Of a DNA stretch of 64,000 nt, positions 15,520 to 25,121 are shown piece after piece. The DNA is from Myxococcales bacterium (GTDB lineage: Bacteria > Myxococcota_A > Bradymonadia > UBA7976 > UBA1532). Both the position numbers and the translations under genes were made by a program. The notes under the pieces were generated by a model, which searched no databases, was not told the DNA's origin, and saw nothing but the letters and a program-made list of their open reading frames with translations. The stretch covers positions 1,054,001-1,118,000 of the forward strand of contig JACKDP010000001.1 of assembly GCA_020633435.1 (NCBI GenBank). Reading direction: 5' to 3'. The stretch's first letter is position 1; every line of letters begins with the position of its first letter.

Positions 15520-17640
15520 ATGAACCAGATCACGGGGTGTCGTTCCCTCACGGGGCGATCGAATTGGCTGCAGCTGCTGCTCGTGGGGGCGCTCGTCGCC
15601 CTGGGATCGGCGGCCTGCGATGACGACGGCGGCGGCGGCGTGCGGACGGCGGCCTCGCCGACCATCCGCGTCGATCCTTCGGAGATGCTCTTCCCGAAGG
15701 TGGCGCCGGGCAGCAGCGCCGAGCGCCAGGTGGACGTCTCGAACACCGGCAGCGGCGAGCTCATCATCGCCAACATCGACTTCAACGTGGCCGCGAACCG
15801 CGGCTACGAGCTGTACTGGTCCCGGCCGGCGGCCGGCGAGTCGGACGGCGGCGTCGATCAGCTCGTGGGCTACACCTCGGATCTGCAGGACCGCTTCCCC
15901 TACCCGCTGCGCATCCAGCCCGGGCAGGTGATGACCCTGGTGGTCGTCTACAATGCCCTGGATGACAACCCCACCGATGGCACCATCACCATCGAGTCCA
16001 ACGACCGGGCCACCCCCACCGCCACCATCCGCATCCGCCAGTCAGACGTCGGCGCCGAGATCAACGTCTCGCCGCGCACCGTCGACTTCGGCCGCGTGCC
16101 GGCGACCATGGAGGCCTTCGAGGACGTGACCGTCGCCAACATCGGCCAGGTCACCCTGAACATCGACCAGATCCTCCTCAACGGCTCCCAGGACTTCACG
16201 CCCCTGATCAACAACATGGACCCGCGGCGCCAGCCGGAGGCCCTCGACGATCCCGATCAGGACGGCGAGCCCGGCCTCGGCCCCGACAAGCGCTTCACCA
16301 TCCGCGTGCGCTACTCGCCGCTGGTGGAGGGCCCGGATCGCGGCGAGATGTCCATCTTCTCCGACGACCCCGCCTCCCCCGAGGTCAAGGTCAGCCTCGT
16401 GGCCAACGGCGCGACGCCCTGCATGAACGTCACGCCCCCGGCCCTCGAGTTCCGCACCAGCCTGGTGAACCGCACCGACTCCCGGCCGCTCTCCATCGAG
16501 AGCTGCGGCGGCGAGCAGCTCGAGATCACCCGCATCTACATGGCCGAGGACTCCGATCCGGCCTTCGAGCTGGACGTCGAGAGCGTGCCCGAGCTGCCCG
16601 CCCTGCTGCCGGCCGCCGATCCCGCCGCTGCCCCCCCGAGCCGCGCCATCCGGGTGCAGTTCACCCCGCGGGAGCAGCGCATCTACAACGGCAAGCTCAT
16701 CATCGAGAGCAACGACCCGGTCACCCCGCGCCGCGAGGTGAGCCTGCTGGGCCGCGGCGTGCTCAACGCCTGCCCCCAGGCCCGCGCGCTGCAGGACGAG
16801 TTCTACGTGGTGCCCCTGGACGTCGTGACCCTCGACGGCTCGGCCTCCATCGATCAGGACGGCCCCAACAACCTGCCCGTCGAGTACGAGTGGGTGGTCG
16901 TCAGCCGCCCCGACGGCTCCGTGTCCCAGCCCGTCGAGAACTTCTTCAACAACCAGTCCCCCGCCGACGGCGGCCCCCGGGACGACACGATGACGCCCAC
17001 GTCCCTCTTCTTCGTGGACCTGGCCGGCACCTACGTCGTCGAGCTGCGCGTCCGCGACAACCTGGGCCTGGACTCCATCGCCTGCGACAACCCGGCGGTG
17101 GTGACCATCGTGGCGCGGCCCGAGGAGGCCATCCACGTGCAGCTCGTCTGGGACACCCCCAACGACCCCGACCAGACCGACGCGGGCGGCGCCGACCTGG
17201 ACCTGCACCTGCTGCACCCGAACGCGGAGAACTGGTTCTCGGCGCCCTATGACTGCCACTACGCCAACCCGGTGCCGGACTGGGGGCAGCTCGAGAACCC
17301 CGCCGACGACCCGTCGCTCGACATCGACGACATCAACGGCGCCGGCCCCGAGAACGTGAACCTGGACCTGCCCGAGAACACGGACGTGCTCGGGGCCCCG
17401 TACCTGGTGGGCGTGCACTACTACAACAGCAGCGACCGCCTCACCGGCTTCGACTACGGGCCGAGCTTCGCGACCGTGCGCGTCTTCATCAACGGGGAGC
17501 TGTCCTGGGATGGCCGGGACGACCTGGAGAACGGCCGCCGCGAGATGGAGGCCGAGGATCACTTCTGGGACGTGGTGCAGATCACCTGGCCGGATGGCAA
17601 CGTGACGACCCGCAACCGGTACTACAACCAGCGCCCGTAA
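15520..17640 (+). CDS. ASH-repeat lipoprotein with PKD-like and acidic C-terminal module
   Basis: The 706-residue predicted lipoprotein (signal ending GSAAC, C33) has about three immunoglobulin-like ASH/'choice-of-anchor D' repeats. Each is marked by a strand such as VDFGRVPATMEAFEDVTV and a terminal IESND motif. A PKD-like domain follows (VVTLDGSASIDQDG... DLAGTYVVELRVRDN). The last about 165 residues form an Asp-rich module (DLDLHLLHP, DDPSLDIDDINGAGPENVN, LVGVHYYN) that recurs in two other genes here. The ATG at 15520 has GGGAG nine bases upstream. It is the first of four adjacent paralogues and is probably anchored on the outer membrane. ASH repeats are usually binding modules, and the partner is unknown. 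Confidence 0.82.
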   Translation: MNQITGCRSLTGRSNWLQLLLVGALVALGSAACDDDGGGGVRTAASPTIRVDPSEMLFPKVAPGSSAERQVDVSNTGSGELIIANIDFNVAANRGYELYWSRPAAGESDGGVDQLVGYTSDLQDRFPYPLRIQPGQVMTLVVVYNALDDNPTDGTITIESNDRATPTATIRIRQSDVGAEINVSPRTVDFGRVPATMEAFEDVTVANIGQVTLNIDQILLNGSQDFTPLINNMDPRRQPEALDDPDQDGEPGLGPDKRFTIRVRYSPLVEGPDRGEMSIFSDDPASPEVKVSLVANGATPCMNVTPPALEFRTSLVNRTDSRPLSIESCGGEQLEITRIYMAEDSDPAFELDVESVPELPALLPAADPAAAPPSRAIRVQFTPREQRIYNGKLIIESNDPVTPRREVSLLGRGVLNACPQARALQDEFYVVPLDVVTLDGSASIDQDGPNNLPVEYEWVVVSRPDGSVSQPVENFFNNQSPADGGPRDDTMTPTSLFFVDLAGTYVVELRVRDNLGLDSIACDNPAVVTIVARPEEAIHVQLVWDTPNDPDQTDAGGADLDLHLLHPNAENWFSAPYDCHYANPVPDWGQLENPADDPSLDIDDINGAGPENVNLDLPENTDVLGAPYLVGVHYYNSSDRLTGFDYGPSFATVRVFINGELSWDGRDDLENGRREMEAEDHFWDVVQITWPDGNVTTRNRYYNQRP

Positions 17641-17660
17641 GGGCCGGTTGACGGCTGGTC

Positions 17661-17700
17661 GACGACCCCGTGCCGCCTCGCGGCCGGGGTCGTCGTGTTT
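17661..17700 (+). terminator. Predicted intrinsic terminator after the first ASH lipoprotein gene
   Basis: GACGACCCC (17661-17669) pairs with GGGGTCGTC (17686-17694), a perfect 9-bp stem with a 16-base loop, followed by GTGTTT. The short T-run makes it a moderate terminator. It lies about 20 bases after the stop. Confidence 0.6.
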
Positions 17701-17808
17701 CAGGACCCGAAAAAAGCGCGGGTCGGGCACACGACGGCCCGGTCCGGCTACACTGCGACCCCGACATCCCGTTCCCGCTCTCCAGAGCACCCTGCAAGAG
17801 GAGGAGGC

Positions 17809-19866
17809 ATGCGCCCCTGGAATCTCCCCGGTCTCGCCCTGCTGCTGGGCCTCTCGTCCCTCGCCCTGGTGGCCTGTGACGACACGGGGGACGGCCTGAA
17901 CACGACGCGGACGCCGCTGCTGCGCATCACGCCGTCGACCGGCTTCCTGTTCCCCCAGCTGGGCGTGGGCGAGTCGGCCGAGCGCCAGGTGGAGCTGCTC
18001 AACGCCGGGGCCGCCGATCTCATCGCCGTGAACCTGGAGCTGCGCGACCGCTCTACCGCGGGCGAGTACCAGATCCTGCTGGAGCAGGGCGGGGAGCGCC
18101 GCCCCCTGCCCGAGCGGCTGGTGCTGGCCCCCGATCAGCGGGCCCTCCTGGTGGTCATCTACAGCACCGCCGACGAGTCCCCTGCCCCGGATCGCGGCAG
18201 CGTCACGTTCGCCACCAACGATCCGCAGAACCTGGACGTCGAGCTGCCCATCGTGGCGGGCGAGTCCGGGGGCGAGATCGACGTGTCCCCGCGCACCCTC
18301 GACTTCGGCGCGGTCGAGGCGGGCGAGAGCGCCGTCGAGACCATCTCGGTGCAGAACATCGGGCGGCTGCCGCTCACCATCAGCGGCGTCTCGGTGAACG
18401 GCCCGGCCGACTTCTCGGCGCGCCTGGGGGATCGCCTGCTGACCGGCGGCGGCGCCTTCGAGCCCATCGTCATCGAGCCCGACGGCCGCATCACCCTCGA
18501 CGTCACGTACGCCCCGCCCAGCGCCGGCCCTGACCAGGGGCAGCTCATCATCACCTCCGACGATCCGCAGCGCCCCACCGAGAACGTGAACCTCGTCGCC
18601 AACGGGGCCGCGGCCTGCCTGCGGGTGGTGCCCGACGCCGTCGAGTTCGGCGCGGCCCTGCTGGTGGAGGATCGGGCCGCTCCGACCCCGAACCGCCAGC
18701 TCCTGAGCGTGGAGAGCTGCGGCTCGACGCCGCTGCGGGTGGATCGCTTCGAGTTCCAGGGCGGCGACGCCTTCGACCTGGCGGAGCCCTTCATGGTGGA
18801 GGAGGGCGAGCCCCTCATCCTGCTGCCGGCGGCGACGCCGGGGGAGGCCTTCCCGAGCCAGCCCGTGCCCATCGGCTTCTGGCCCGTGCTCGCCGACGCG
18901 TACGGCGGCACCCTCCTCATCCACAGCAACGCCGAGGACAGCCCCACCCGGGTGCAGCTCTTCGGCCGCGGGGTCAACAACACCTGCCCCATCCCCGACG
19001 TGACGGAGGAGACGTACCAGGTCCAGCCGCTCGACATCATCACCCTCGACGGCAGCCCCTCCGTGGATCCGGGCGGCCAGGTCGTGGAGTGGGAGTGGTC
19101 GGTGGTGGAGCGGCCGGATGGCAGCGTCAGCGCGCCCCTCCAGCGCATCGCCGACCTGCAGCGGCCGGCGGACGGCGGCGATCCCGACGACACCAGCGAT
19201 CCGACGGCGCAGTTCTTCGTCGACCTCGCCGGGCGCTACGTCATCGACCTGCGCGTGAAGGACAACCTCGGGCAATACTCTTGCGATCCGGTGGCTTACA
19301 AGCGCGTGACCATCGAGGCGGTGCCCGACAAGGACCTGCACGTCCAGCTCGTCTGGTCGACGCCGGACGACCCGGACGAGACCGACCGCATCGGCACCGA
19401 CGTGGACCTGCACTTCAAGCACGGCGACGCCGGCGCCTCCTGGAACGCCGACGCCAACGGCTACGACTGCTACTTCGCCAACGTGAACCCCGACTGGGGC
19501 ATCGCCGGCGACGCGGCCGACAACCCGTCCCTGGACATCGACGACACCAACGGCGCGGGGCCGGAGAACGTGAACCTCAACCGCCCCGAGCCCGGGGTGA
19601 CGTACGAGGTCGGGGCCATCTACTTCCGCGCCGAGAGCACCTTCGGCGTGGCCGGGGCCGACCCCCGGCTCGAGCACCCCAGCTACGTGACGGCCCGCAT
19701 CTTCGTGCGCGGCGAGCTGCTGGTGGAGGAGGTGGCCGTCGAGCTGACCACCCTGCGGCAGCTCTGGCGCATCGCCACCATCCGCTGGTGCGAGGACAGC
19801 CCGGCCTGCCCCGAGATCATCCCCGTGGGCGAGGTCCTCACCGAGGATCAGTACAGCAACCGCTGA
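17809..19866 (+). CDS. ASH-repeat lipoprotein, paralogue of the preceding gene
   Basis: The 685-residue lipoprotein (signal MRPWNLPGLALLLGLSSLAL, lipobox LVAC at C23) has the same order as its upstream neighbour: ASH repeats (ITPSTGFLFPQLGVGESAER, VSPRTLDFGAVEAGES), a PKD-like domain (IITLDGSPSVDPGG) and the Asp-rich C-terminal module (DVDLHFKHGDAG, NPSLDIDDTNGAGPENVNLN). The ATG at 17809 has GGAGG directly upstream. A TACACT hexamer about 55 bases before the start may be a weak -10. The gene arose by duplication, and divergence is greatest in the loops of the ASH repeats. Cell-surface binding or envelope structure is likely, but no ligand can be named. Confidence 0.82.
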   Translation: MRPWNLPGLALLLGLSSLALVACDDTGDGLNTTRTPLLRITPSTGFLFPQLGVGESAERQVELLNAGAADLIAVNLELRDRSTAGEYQILLEQGGERRPLPERLVLAPDQRALLVVIYSTADESPAPDRGSVTFATNDPQNLDVELPIVAGESGGEIDVSPRTLDFGAVEAGESAVETISVQNIGRLPLTISGVSVNGPADFSARLGDRLLTGGGAFEPIVIEPDGRITLDVTYAPPSAGPDQGQLIITSDDPQRPTENVNLVANGAAACLRVVPDAVEFGAALLVEDRAAPTPNRQLLSVESCGSTPLRVDRFEFQGGDAFDLAEPFMVEEGEPLILLPAATPGEAFPSQPVPIGFWPVLADAYGGTLLIHSNAEDSPTRVQLFGRGVNNTCPIPDVTEETYQVQPLDIITLDGSPSVDPGGQVVEWEWSVVERPDGSVSAPLQRIADLQRPADGGDPDDTSDPTAQFFVDLAGRYVIDLRVKDNLGQYSCDPVAYKRVTIEAVPDKDLHVQLVWSTPDDPDETDRIGTDVDLHFKHGDAGASWNADANGYDCYFANVNPDWGIAGDAADNPSLDIDDTNGAGPENVNLNRPEPGVTYEVGAIYFRAESTFGVAGADPRLEHPSYVTARIFVRGELLVEEVAVELTTLRQLWRIATIRWCEDSPACPEIIPVGEVLTEDQYSNR

Positions 19867-19955
19867 CGCCCTGCGCTGACCCACGCCCGCGCTTGTCCGG
19901 GCGCCGGGGCCGCTGATAAGGTGCGGCGGCCATTTCGGCGGGGAGGTCCTGAATC

Positions 19956-22900
19956 ATGCGGTTTTCGTTGCGTGCCGCGGGGGTTGTGGGTGCCCTGTGC
20001 GCCCTTCTGCTGGCCAGCGGCTGCTCTTGCGACGATGACACCGGCGGGCTGCGCAGCGCGCGCTTCCCCCGGCTCGTGGTGGACCCCGACCAGATCGCCT
20101 TCGCCCTGGTGCCCGTCGGCGAGAGCGCCGAGCGGACCATCGTGCTGACGAACGCCGGCGGCAGCCGCCTGCGCATCGACGCCATCGACTTCTCCAACTC
20201 CACGGACGGCCGGGAGTTCTCGAAGCGCAACCCCGAGCTGCCCCTCATCCTGGAGGCCGGGGACAGCACCGAGGTCGTGGTGGCCTACGCCCCGCGCGAC
20301 TCGGGCACCGACTCCGGGGCGCTGGTCATCAAGAGCACCGACGAGGCCCGCCCCGAGGTGATCGTGCCCATCACGACGCTGGAGTCGGGGGTGGATCTCC
20401 AGATCGACCCCGACCGGCTCATCTTCGTGGTCGGGGCCGAGGGGGCGTCGGAGACCAAGACGGTCAACCTGCGCAACATCGGCAACGTGCCCGTGGCCAT
20501 CACCGGCGTGCGGCTGGGCGAGGCCACCTCCGAGGACTTCAGCCTGGAGAGCGACGCCGAGGCGCGCCCCACCCTGGCCCGCAACGACGACGTCACCTAC
20601 AGCGTGACCTACACCGCCCGCGGCGGCGGCGTCGACAGCGGCACCCTCATCATCGAGACCGACAACGACGTCTTCGCCCGCATCGTCATCCCGCTGGAGG
20701 CCGTGCAGCCCAGCGCCGAGATCGAGGTGAGCCCGGCCGAGGTGGCCTTCGGGGCCGTGGAGCTGGGCGCCGAGAGCGACGTCATCGACGTCTTCGTGGA
20801 GAACCGCGGCGACGCGCCGCTGGTCATCGACTCCATCGACTTCGCCCTGGCCCCGGCCCCCATCAACGACCAGTTCTCCCTCATCGGCCTGGACGCCTTC
20901 GAGTTCCCCGTCACCGTCGAGGAGGAGGGCTTCATCCAGTTCGGCGTGCGCTACCACCCGCAGGTGGACGGCGCCCACCGCACCGGCATCGTCATCAAGA
21001 GCAACGACGCCGACGAGGGCCTCGTGACGGTGCCCGTCACCGGCCGCGTGCCCCAGCCCTGCATCACGGTGGCGCCGGGCGATCGCCTGGAGTTCGGCCG
21101 CGTGGCCCTCGGCCAGGACTCGGCCCGCAAGCTGCTGCGCGTCGCCAACTGCGGCGACCTGCCCATCAGCATCGACGCCATCGCCATCGACAACCCCGGC
21201 TTTTCCTGGCAGCCGGCCGCCGGCGGCCCCGGCGTGGGCGCCATGCTGGAGCCCCGCACCGGCCTCGACCTCGAGATCTGGTACCACAACGACGATCTGG
21301 CCGAGGGCGAGCTGGACGAGGGCATCCTCACCATCGACAACAGCACCCGCGATGATCCCCGCCTGCAGGTGGACCTGCAGGTGGTGGGCGGCGGCGCGCC
21401 GACGTGCGACCTGCTGGTGGTGCCCAACCGCGTGAACTACGGCCTGGTCACCCGCGGCCGCAACGTCACCCGCGAGGTGAACATCGTCAACCGCGGCACC
21501 GGGGCCTGCGAGCTGCGCTCCGAGGTCATCGCGCCCCTCATCCCCATCCCCGGCTTCCCGTCCATGTTCATCCTGACGGGCCCGGCCGGCCGCCAGAACG
21601 TGCCCCCCGGGGCGTTCGTGCCGGTGGAGATCACCTACCGCCCCGTCGTTGTGGGCGCCCACGCCGAGCGCTACACCATCACGTTCTGGGATCCCTTCGG
21701 CAACGAGGAGCGCATGGCGTTCGCGGACCTGCAGGGCCTCAGCGGCGAGAGCGAGATCGCGGTCATCCCCGGCCGCCTCGACTTCGGCGCCGTCACGGCC
21801 GGCGAGTGCGCCTCCCGCGAGGAACGCATCACGGTCTACAACAACGGCATCACCGACCTCTGCATCCAGGACCTGCGCTTCGAGGGGGCCTGCGACGAGT
21901 TCTTCCTGGTGGATCGCCCGGTGGCCGACGCCGACGGCTGCATCCTGGTGACGCGCCGGCAGCCGGCGGACTTCCTCTTCGTCTACGAGCCCGGCGACCT
22001 GGGCGAGGACGACTGCACGCTCATCATCGTCTCCGACGACAACGACAACCGCGAGCTGCGGGTGCCGCTGCGCGGCGAGGGCGTGGCCGACGAGCACCAG
22101 ACCGACATCTTCGAGCAGGGCTCCGGCCGCACCGTGGACGTGCTCTTCGTCGTCGACAACTCCGGCTCGATGCAGGAGGAGCAGGACAGCCTGCGCGACG
22201 ACTTCCGCAGCTTCATCCAGGGCGCCCAGCAGTTCCGCAACGACTACCAGCTCGGCATCGTGACGACGGACATGATGGCCGCCAACGACTCGGGCAAGCT
22301 CAAGGGCAACCCCCGCATCATGCGCCGCGCGGCCGACGTGGAGGCGCAGTTCCAGCGCACCGTGCAGGTGGGCACCAACGGCGCCGGCGAGGAGCTGGGG
22401 CTGGAGGCCGCCTACAAGGCCCTCTCCGATCCGCTCGTGTTCGACACCGGCGTGGCCTGCCAGAACGACGGGCAGTGCGTCATGCCCGACACCTGCGTGG
22501 AGGGCCGCTGCGGCGGCTACAACCGCGGGTTCCTGCGCGACAACGCCGCGCTCGAGATCGTCTTCGTCTCCGACGAGGAGGACCACTCGGCCAGCCCGCT
22601 GGACTTCTATGTCGACTTCTTCAAGAGCATCAAGGGCTTCCGCAACGAGGCGCTGATGCACGCCAGCGCCATCGTCGGCGCCCGCAACGGCCAGGCGGCC
22701 GAGTGCCAGGGCCCCGGGGGCGCCGCCGACGCCGGCCGCCGCTACGTCGAGGTCGCCAACCGCACCAACGGCTCCGTCTTCAGCATCTGCGACGGCGGCT
22801 TCGGCCCCCTGCTGCGCGACCTGGGCAACCAGGCGTTCGGCCTGCAGCGGCAGTTCTTCCTGTCCCGGCCGGCGGTGCGCGCCAGCATCGAGGTGCAGGT

Positions 22901-23039
22901 GGATGGCGCCCCGGTGCGCGACGGCTGGGTCTACGACGAGGAGAGCAACGCCGTCGTCTTCGACGAGGCCGCCACCCCCCAGCCCGGCCAGACCATCCGC
23001 GTCGACTACGACGCCCGCTGCTTCCCGCGACGCAACTGA
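19956..23039 (+). CDS. Large ASH-repeat lipoprotein with VWA domain
   Basis: The 1027-residue lipoprotein (signal ending LASGC, C23) has six or more ASH repeats over about residues 35-700, for example LDFGAVTAGECASREERITV. A von Willebrand A domain follows (about 725-960) with an intact MIDAS: DNSGS at 734-738 within LFVVDNSGSM and VFVSDEEDHS. The insert CQNDGQCVMPDTCVEGRCGG is a small disulphide-rich loop in the VWA region. A short strand-rich C-terminal domain ends the protein. GGGAGG precedes the ATG. It is third in the paralogous run and has no Asp-rich C-terminal module. VWA plus ASH suggests metal-dependent protein binding at the surface. Confidence 0.82.
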   Translation: MRFSLRAAGVVGALCALLLASGCSCDDDTGGLRSARFPRLVVDPDQIAFALVPVGESAERTIVLTNAGGSRLRIDAIDFSNSTDGREFSKRNPELPLILEAGDSTEVVVAYAPRDSGTDSGALVIKSTDEARPEVIVPITTLESGVDLQIDPDRLIFVVGAEGASETKTVNLRNIGNVPVAITGVRLGEATSEDFSLESDAEARPTLARNDDVTYSVTYTARGGGVDSGTLIIETDNDVFARIVIPLEAVQPSAEIEVSPAEVAFGAVELGAESDVIDVFVENRGDAPLVIDSIDFALAPAPINDQFSLIGLDAFEFPVTVEEEGFIQFGVRYHPQVDGAHRTGIVIKSNDADEGLVTVPVTGRVPQPCITVAPGDRLEFGRVALGQDSARKLLRVANCGDLPISIDAIAIDNPGFSWQPAAGGPGVGAMLEPRTGLDLEIWYHNDDLAEGELDEGILTIDNSTRDDPRLQVDLQVVGGGAPTCDLLVVPNRVNYGLVTRGRNVTREVNIVNRGTGACELRSEVIAPLIPIPGFPSMFILTGPAGRQNVPPGAFVPVEITYRPVVVGAHAERYTITFWDPFGNEERMAFADLQGLSGESEIAVIPGRLDFGAVTAGECASREERITVYNNGITDLCIQDLRFEGACDEFFLVDRPVADADGCILVTRRQPADFLFVYEPGDLGEDDCTLIIVSDDNDNRELRVPLRGEGVADEHQTDIFEQGSGRTVDVLFVVDNSGSMQEEQDSLRDDFRSFIQGAQQFRNDYQLGIVTTDMMAANDSGKLKGNPRIMRRAADVEAQFQRTVQVGTNGAGEELGLEAAYKALSDPLVFDTGVACQNDGQCVMPDTCVEGRCGGYNRGFLRDNAALEIVFVSDEEDHSASPLDFYVDFFKSIKGFRNEALMHASAIVGARNGQAAECQGPGGAADAGRRYVEVANRTNGSVFSICDGGFGPLLRDLGNQAFGLQRQFFLSRPAVRASIEVQVDGAPVRDGWVYDEESNAVVFDEAATPQPGQTIRVDYDARCFPRRN

Positions 23040-23054
23040 CCGAGGAGATTCCGC

Positions 23055-24581
23055 ATGACCCGGCGCCTGAACCCGCTGGCCCTCCTGGGCCTCCTGATCG
23101 TCTTCGCGGGCTGCGATGACGGTGACTTCACCCGCAAGCGGTCCAACGACATCTCGCTGAACCCGACGACCATCAACTTCGCCCGCGTCGTGCCGCCCCA
23201 GACGGCGGCCGAGGTGGTGACCATCCGCCACGCCGGCGAGACGGAGCTGCGGGTCGACAAGGTCTACCTGGAGGACTACCCGGAGTGCGACCGCGGCAAG
23301 CTGGGCTTCTCGGAGTCGGACCGCCTGCCCGATGACGTCAAGGCCATGTGCCCGCTCATCATCGACGCCATCGGCACGGTGGACGGCCAGCTCCCCGCGC
23401 GCCTCATCAGCGGGCAGTTCTTCGACGTGAACCTGCGCTTCCAGCCCGTCGGGGCCACCGTGCCCCTGCCGACCCGGCTGGTGGTGGAGTCGAACGCCCT
23501 CGACAAGGCGAAGCAGTACGTCGAGATCGGCTTCGACCAGCCCATCCCGCAGATCCAGGCCGAGCCCGTCGTGGCCTTCCCCGGCGGCGTGGCCGGCACC
23601 GAGTTCCTGCTGGTGCGCAACATCGGCAGCGGGCCCCTCGTGGTGGACCAGTACACGCTGAGCCTGGTGTCGGAGCCGGCCCTCGATCCGCAGACCCAGG
23701 AGCCGGTGCCCGAGTTCATCATCAGCGAGGACTCCCCCCTCCCCTGGACCATCCCCGAGAACCAGGCGGTGACCGTCCAGATCGAGTACGACCCCTTCGA
23801 CGGCAACCGCGACACCGCCGAGCTGGTCTTCCAGAGCAACGACCCCGACCAGCCCCGCTTCACCGTCACGCTGACCTCGGCCCCCGTCTTCGGCGTGCTG
23901 GGCGTGCAGCCCAACCCGGCCATCTTCGGGGAGCCCCGCGCCGGGGACGCCGTCGAGCAGGTCATCAGCTTCACCAACTCGGGCGTGCGCTACGTCGACG
24001 TGCAGCAGATCACCCTGAACCAGCCGGGTGAGGACTACAGCCTCGACAGCAACCAGCAGACGTCCTTCCGCCTCGCCGGCGGCCAGGCCCGCGAGCTGCG
24101 GGTCGTCTACCGCCCCGCGACCGCCGAGGGCTCCGACGCCGAGCTGGTGGTGCAGTACGACGACGGCGACGACCGCACCCCCGGCCAGCTCACCGTGCCC
24201 CTCGTCCGCCGCGGCGACGGCCTGCCGGCCATCATGGAGGTGGCCCCGGCCGCCGTGGACATGAGCGACGTGGCGCTGGGCGGCTCGCGCACCCAGGACA
24301 TCGTGCTGACCAACAACGGCGGCCAGGCCCTCGCCATCAGCCGCATCGGCCTGAGCACCGACGCCGACGGCCCCGGCATCCCCGCCTCGGATCCCGAGTT
24401 CGAGATCGTGGCCGGCGGCGACGCCGTCATGGTGGCCCCCGGCGACAGCCACACCGTCCAGGTGAAGTTCAGCCGCGGCGCGGACGACCGCATCGTCCAC
24501 ATCGCCGCCCTCGTGGTGGAGAGCAACGCCGCCTCCAGCCCCGACGTGGTCTTCTTCACCTCCAACCCGCCCCAGGAGTAG
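23055..24581 (+). CDS. ASH-repeat lipoprotein
   Basis: The 508-residue predicted lipoprotein (MTRRLNPLALLGLLIVFAGC, lipidation at C20) consists of about four ASH-like domains (ISLNPTTINFARVVPPQTAA, VQPNPAIFGEPRAGDAVEQV, VDMSDVALGGSRTQDIVLTN), each closing with a FQSND or VESNA type strand. It has neither a VWA nor the Asp-rich module. It starts 15 bases after the preceding stop with GAGGAG upstream, so it is probably co-transcribed with the VWA paralogue. The next gene begins seven bases after its stop. No enzymatic motif is present; a structural or binding role on the envelope is inferred. Confidence 0.8.
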   Translation: MTRRLNPLALLGLLIVFAGCDDGDFTRKRSNDISLNPTTINFARVVPPQTAAEVVTIRHAGETELRVDKVYLEDYPECDRGKLGFSESDRLPDDVKAMCPLIIDAIGTVDGQLPARLISGQFFDVNLRFQPVGATVPLPTRLVVESNALDKAKQYVEIGFDQPIPQIQAEPVVAFPGGVAGTEFLLVRNIGSGPLVVDQYTLSLVSEPALDPQTQEPVPEFIISEDSPLPWTIPENQAVTVQIEYDPFDGNRDTAELVFQSNDPDQPRFTVTLTSAPVFGVLGVQPNPAIFGEPRAGDAVEQVISFTNSGVRYVDVQQITLNQPGEDYSLDSNQQTSFRLAGGQARELRVVYRPATAEGSDAELVVQYDDGDDRTPGQLTVPLVRRGDGLPAIMEVAPAAVDMSDVALGGSRTQDIVLTNNGGQALAISRIGLSTDADGPGIPASDPEFEIVAGGDAVMVAPGDSHTVQVKFSRGADDRIVHIAALVVESNAASSPDVVFFTSNPPQE

Positions 24582-24587
24582 GCAGGC

Positions 24588-25121
24588 GTGACCAGCCTCG
24601 CGGAGCACGCCGCGCTGCTGGCCAAGGTCGACGCCTTCTCCGCGGCCGCCGAGGCGGCCCAGGGCCCCTGGCTCGCCTGCCGCCGCGGCTGTGACGGCTG
24701 CTGCCGCCTGCGCCGCACGGCCTGGGCGGTGGAGGTCGACGCCGTCCGCGCCCATGTGCAGACGCTGCCCCCCGCCCGCCAGGCCGAGCTGGCCGCCCGC
24801 CGGGCCGACCCCGCCGTCGCCGCGGGCGCGCGCTGCGTCTTCCTGGACGCCGACGGCGCCTGCGCCGTCTACCCCGCCCGGCCCGTCATCTGCCGCACCC
24901 ACGGCCCCGTCGTGACGTCCGCCGAGGGCGGCCTGCAGTGGTGCGACCTGGGCTTCGTGGGCCTCGACGTCGCCGCCGTGGCCGCCCAGGTGGACGCGAG
25001 CAGCGTCCTCGACCTCGACCGACTCAACACCGTGCTGGCGGTGGTCAACGCGCGCCACCTGGCCCGGCACCCGGGCCCCGCGCGCCTGCCCCTCGACGCC
25101 GCCCTGGAGGACTCCCCATGA
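24588..25121 (+). CDS. YkgJ family cysteine-cluster protein
   Basis: The 177-residue protein has the CxxCxxCC cluster (CRRGCDGCC, about residues 31-39), then CVF, CAVYPARPVICRTHG and a WC pair, matching the YkgJ/UPF0153 family proposed to bind zinc or iron. There is no signal peptide, so it is cytoplasmic. The start is GTG seven bases after the upstream stop. The stop overlaps the next ATG (ATGA), giving tight coupling to a lipoprotein gene. The biochemical role of the family is not established. Presence between lipoprotein genes may reflect a maturation or metal-related role, but that is speculation. Confidence 0.85.
   Translation: MTSLAEHAALLAKVDAFSAAAEAAQGPWLACRRGCDGCCRLRRTAWAVEVDAVRAHVQTLPPARQAELAARRADPAVAAGARCVFLDADGACAVYPARPVICRTHGPVVTSAEGGLQWCDLGFVGLDVAAVAAQVDASSVLDLDRLNTVLAVVNARHLARHPGPARLPLDAALEDSP

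Noticed and set aside
16042..19884. A 1280-codon minus-strand ORF
   Set aside because: It lies antisense to two ASH lipoprotein genes and reads as His/Gly/Val/Asp-rich shadow.
19848..25070. A 1740-codon minus-strand ORF
   Set aside because: It is a shadow of the ASH lipoprotein and YkgJ genes; its length is due to high GC, not coding signal.
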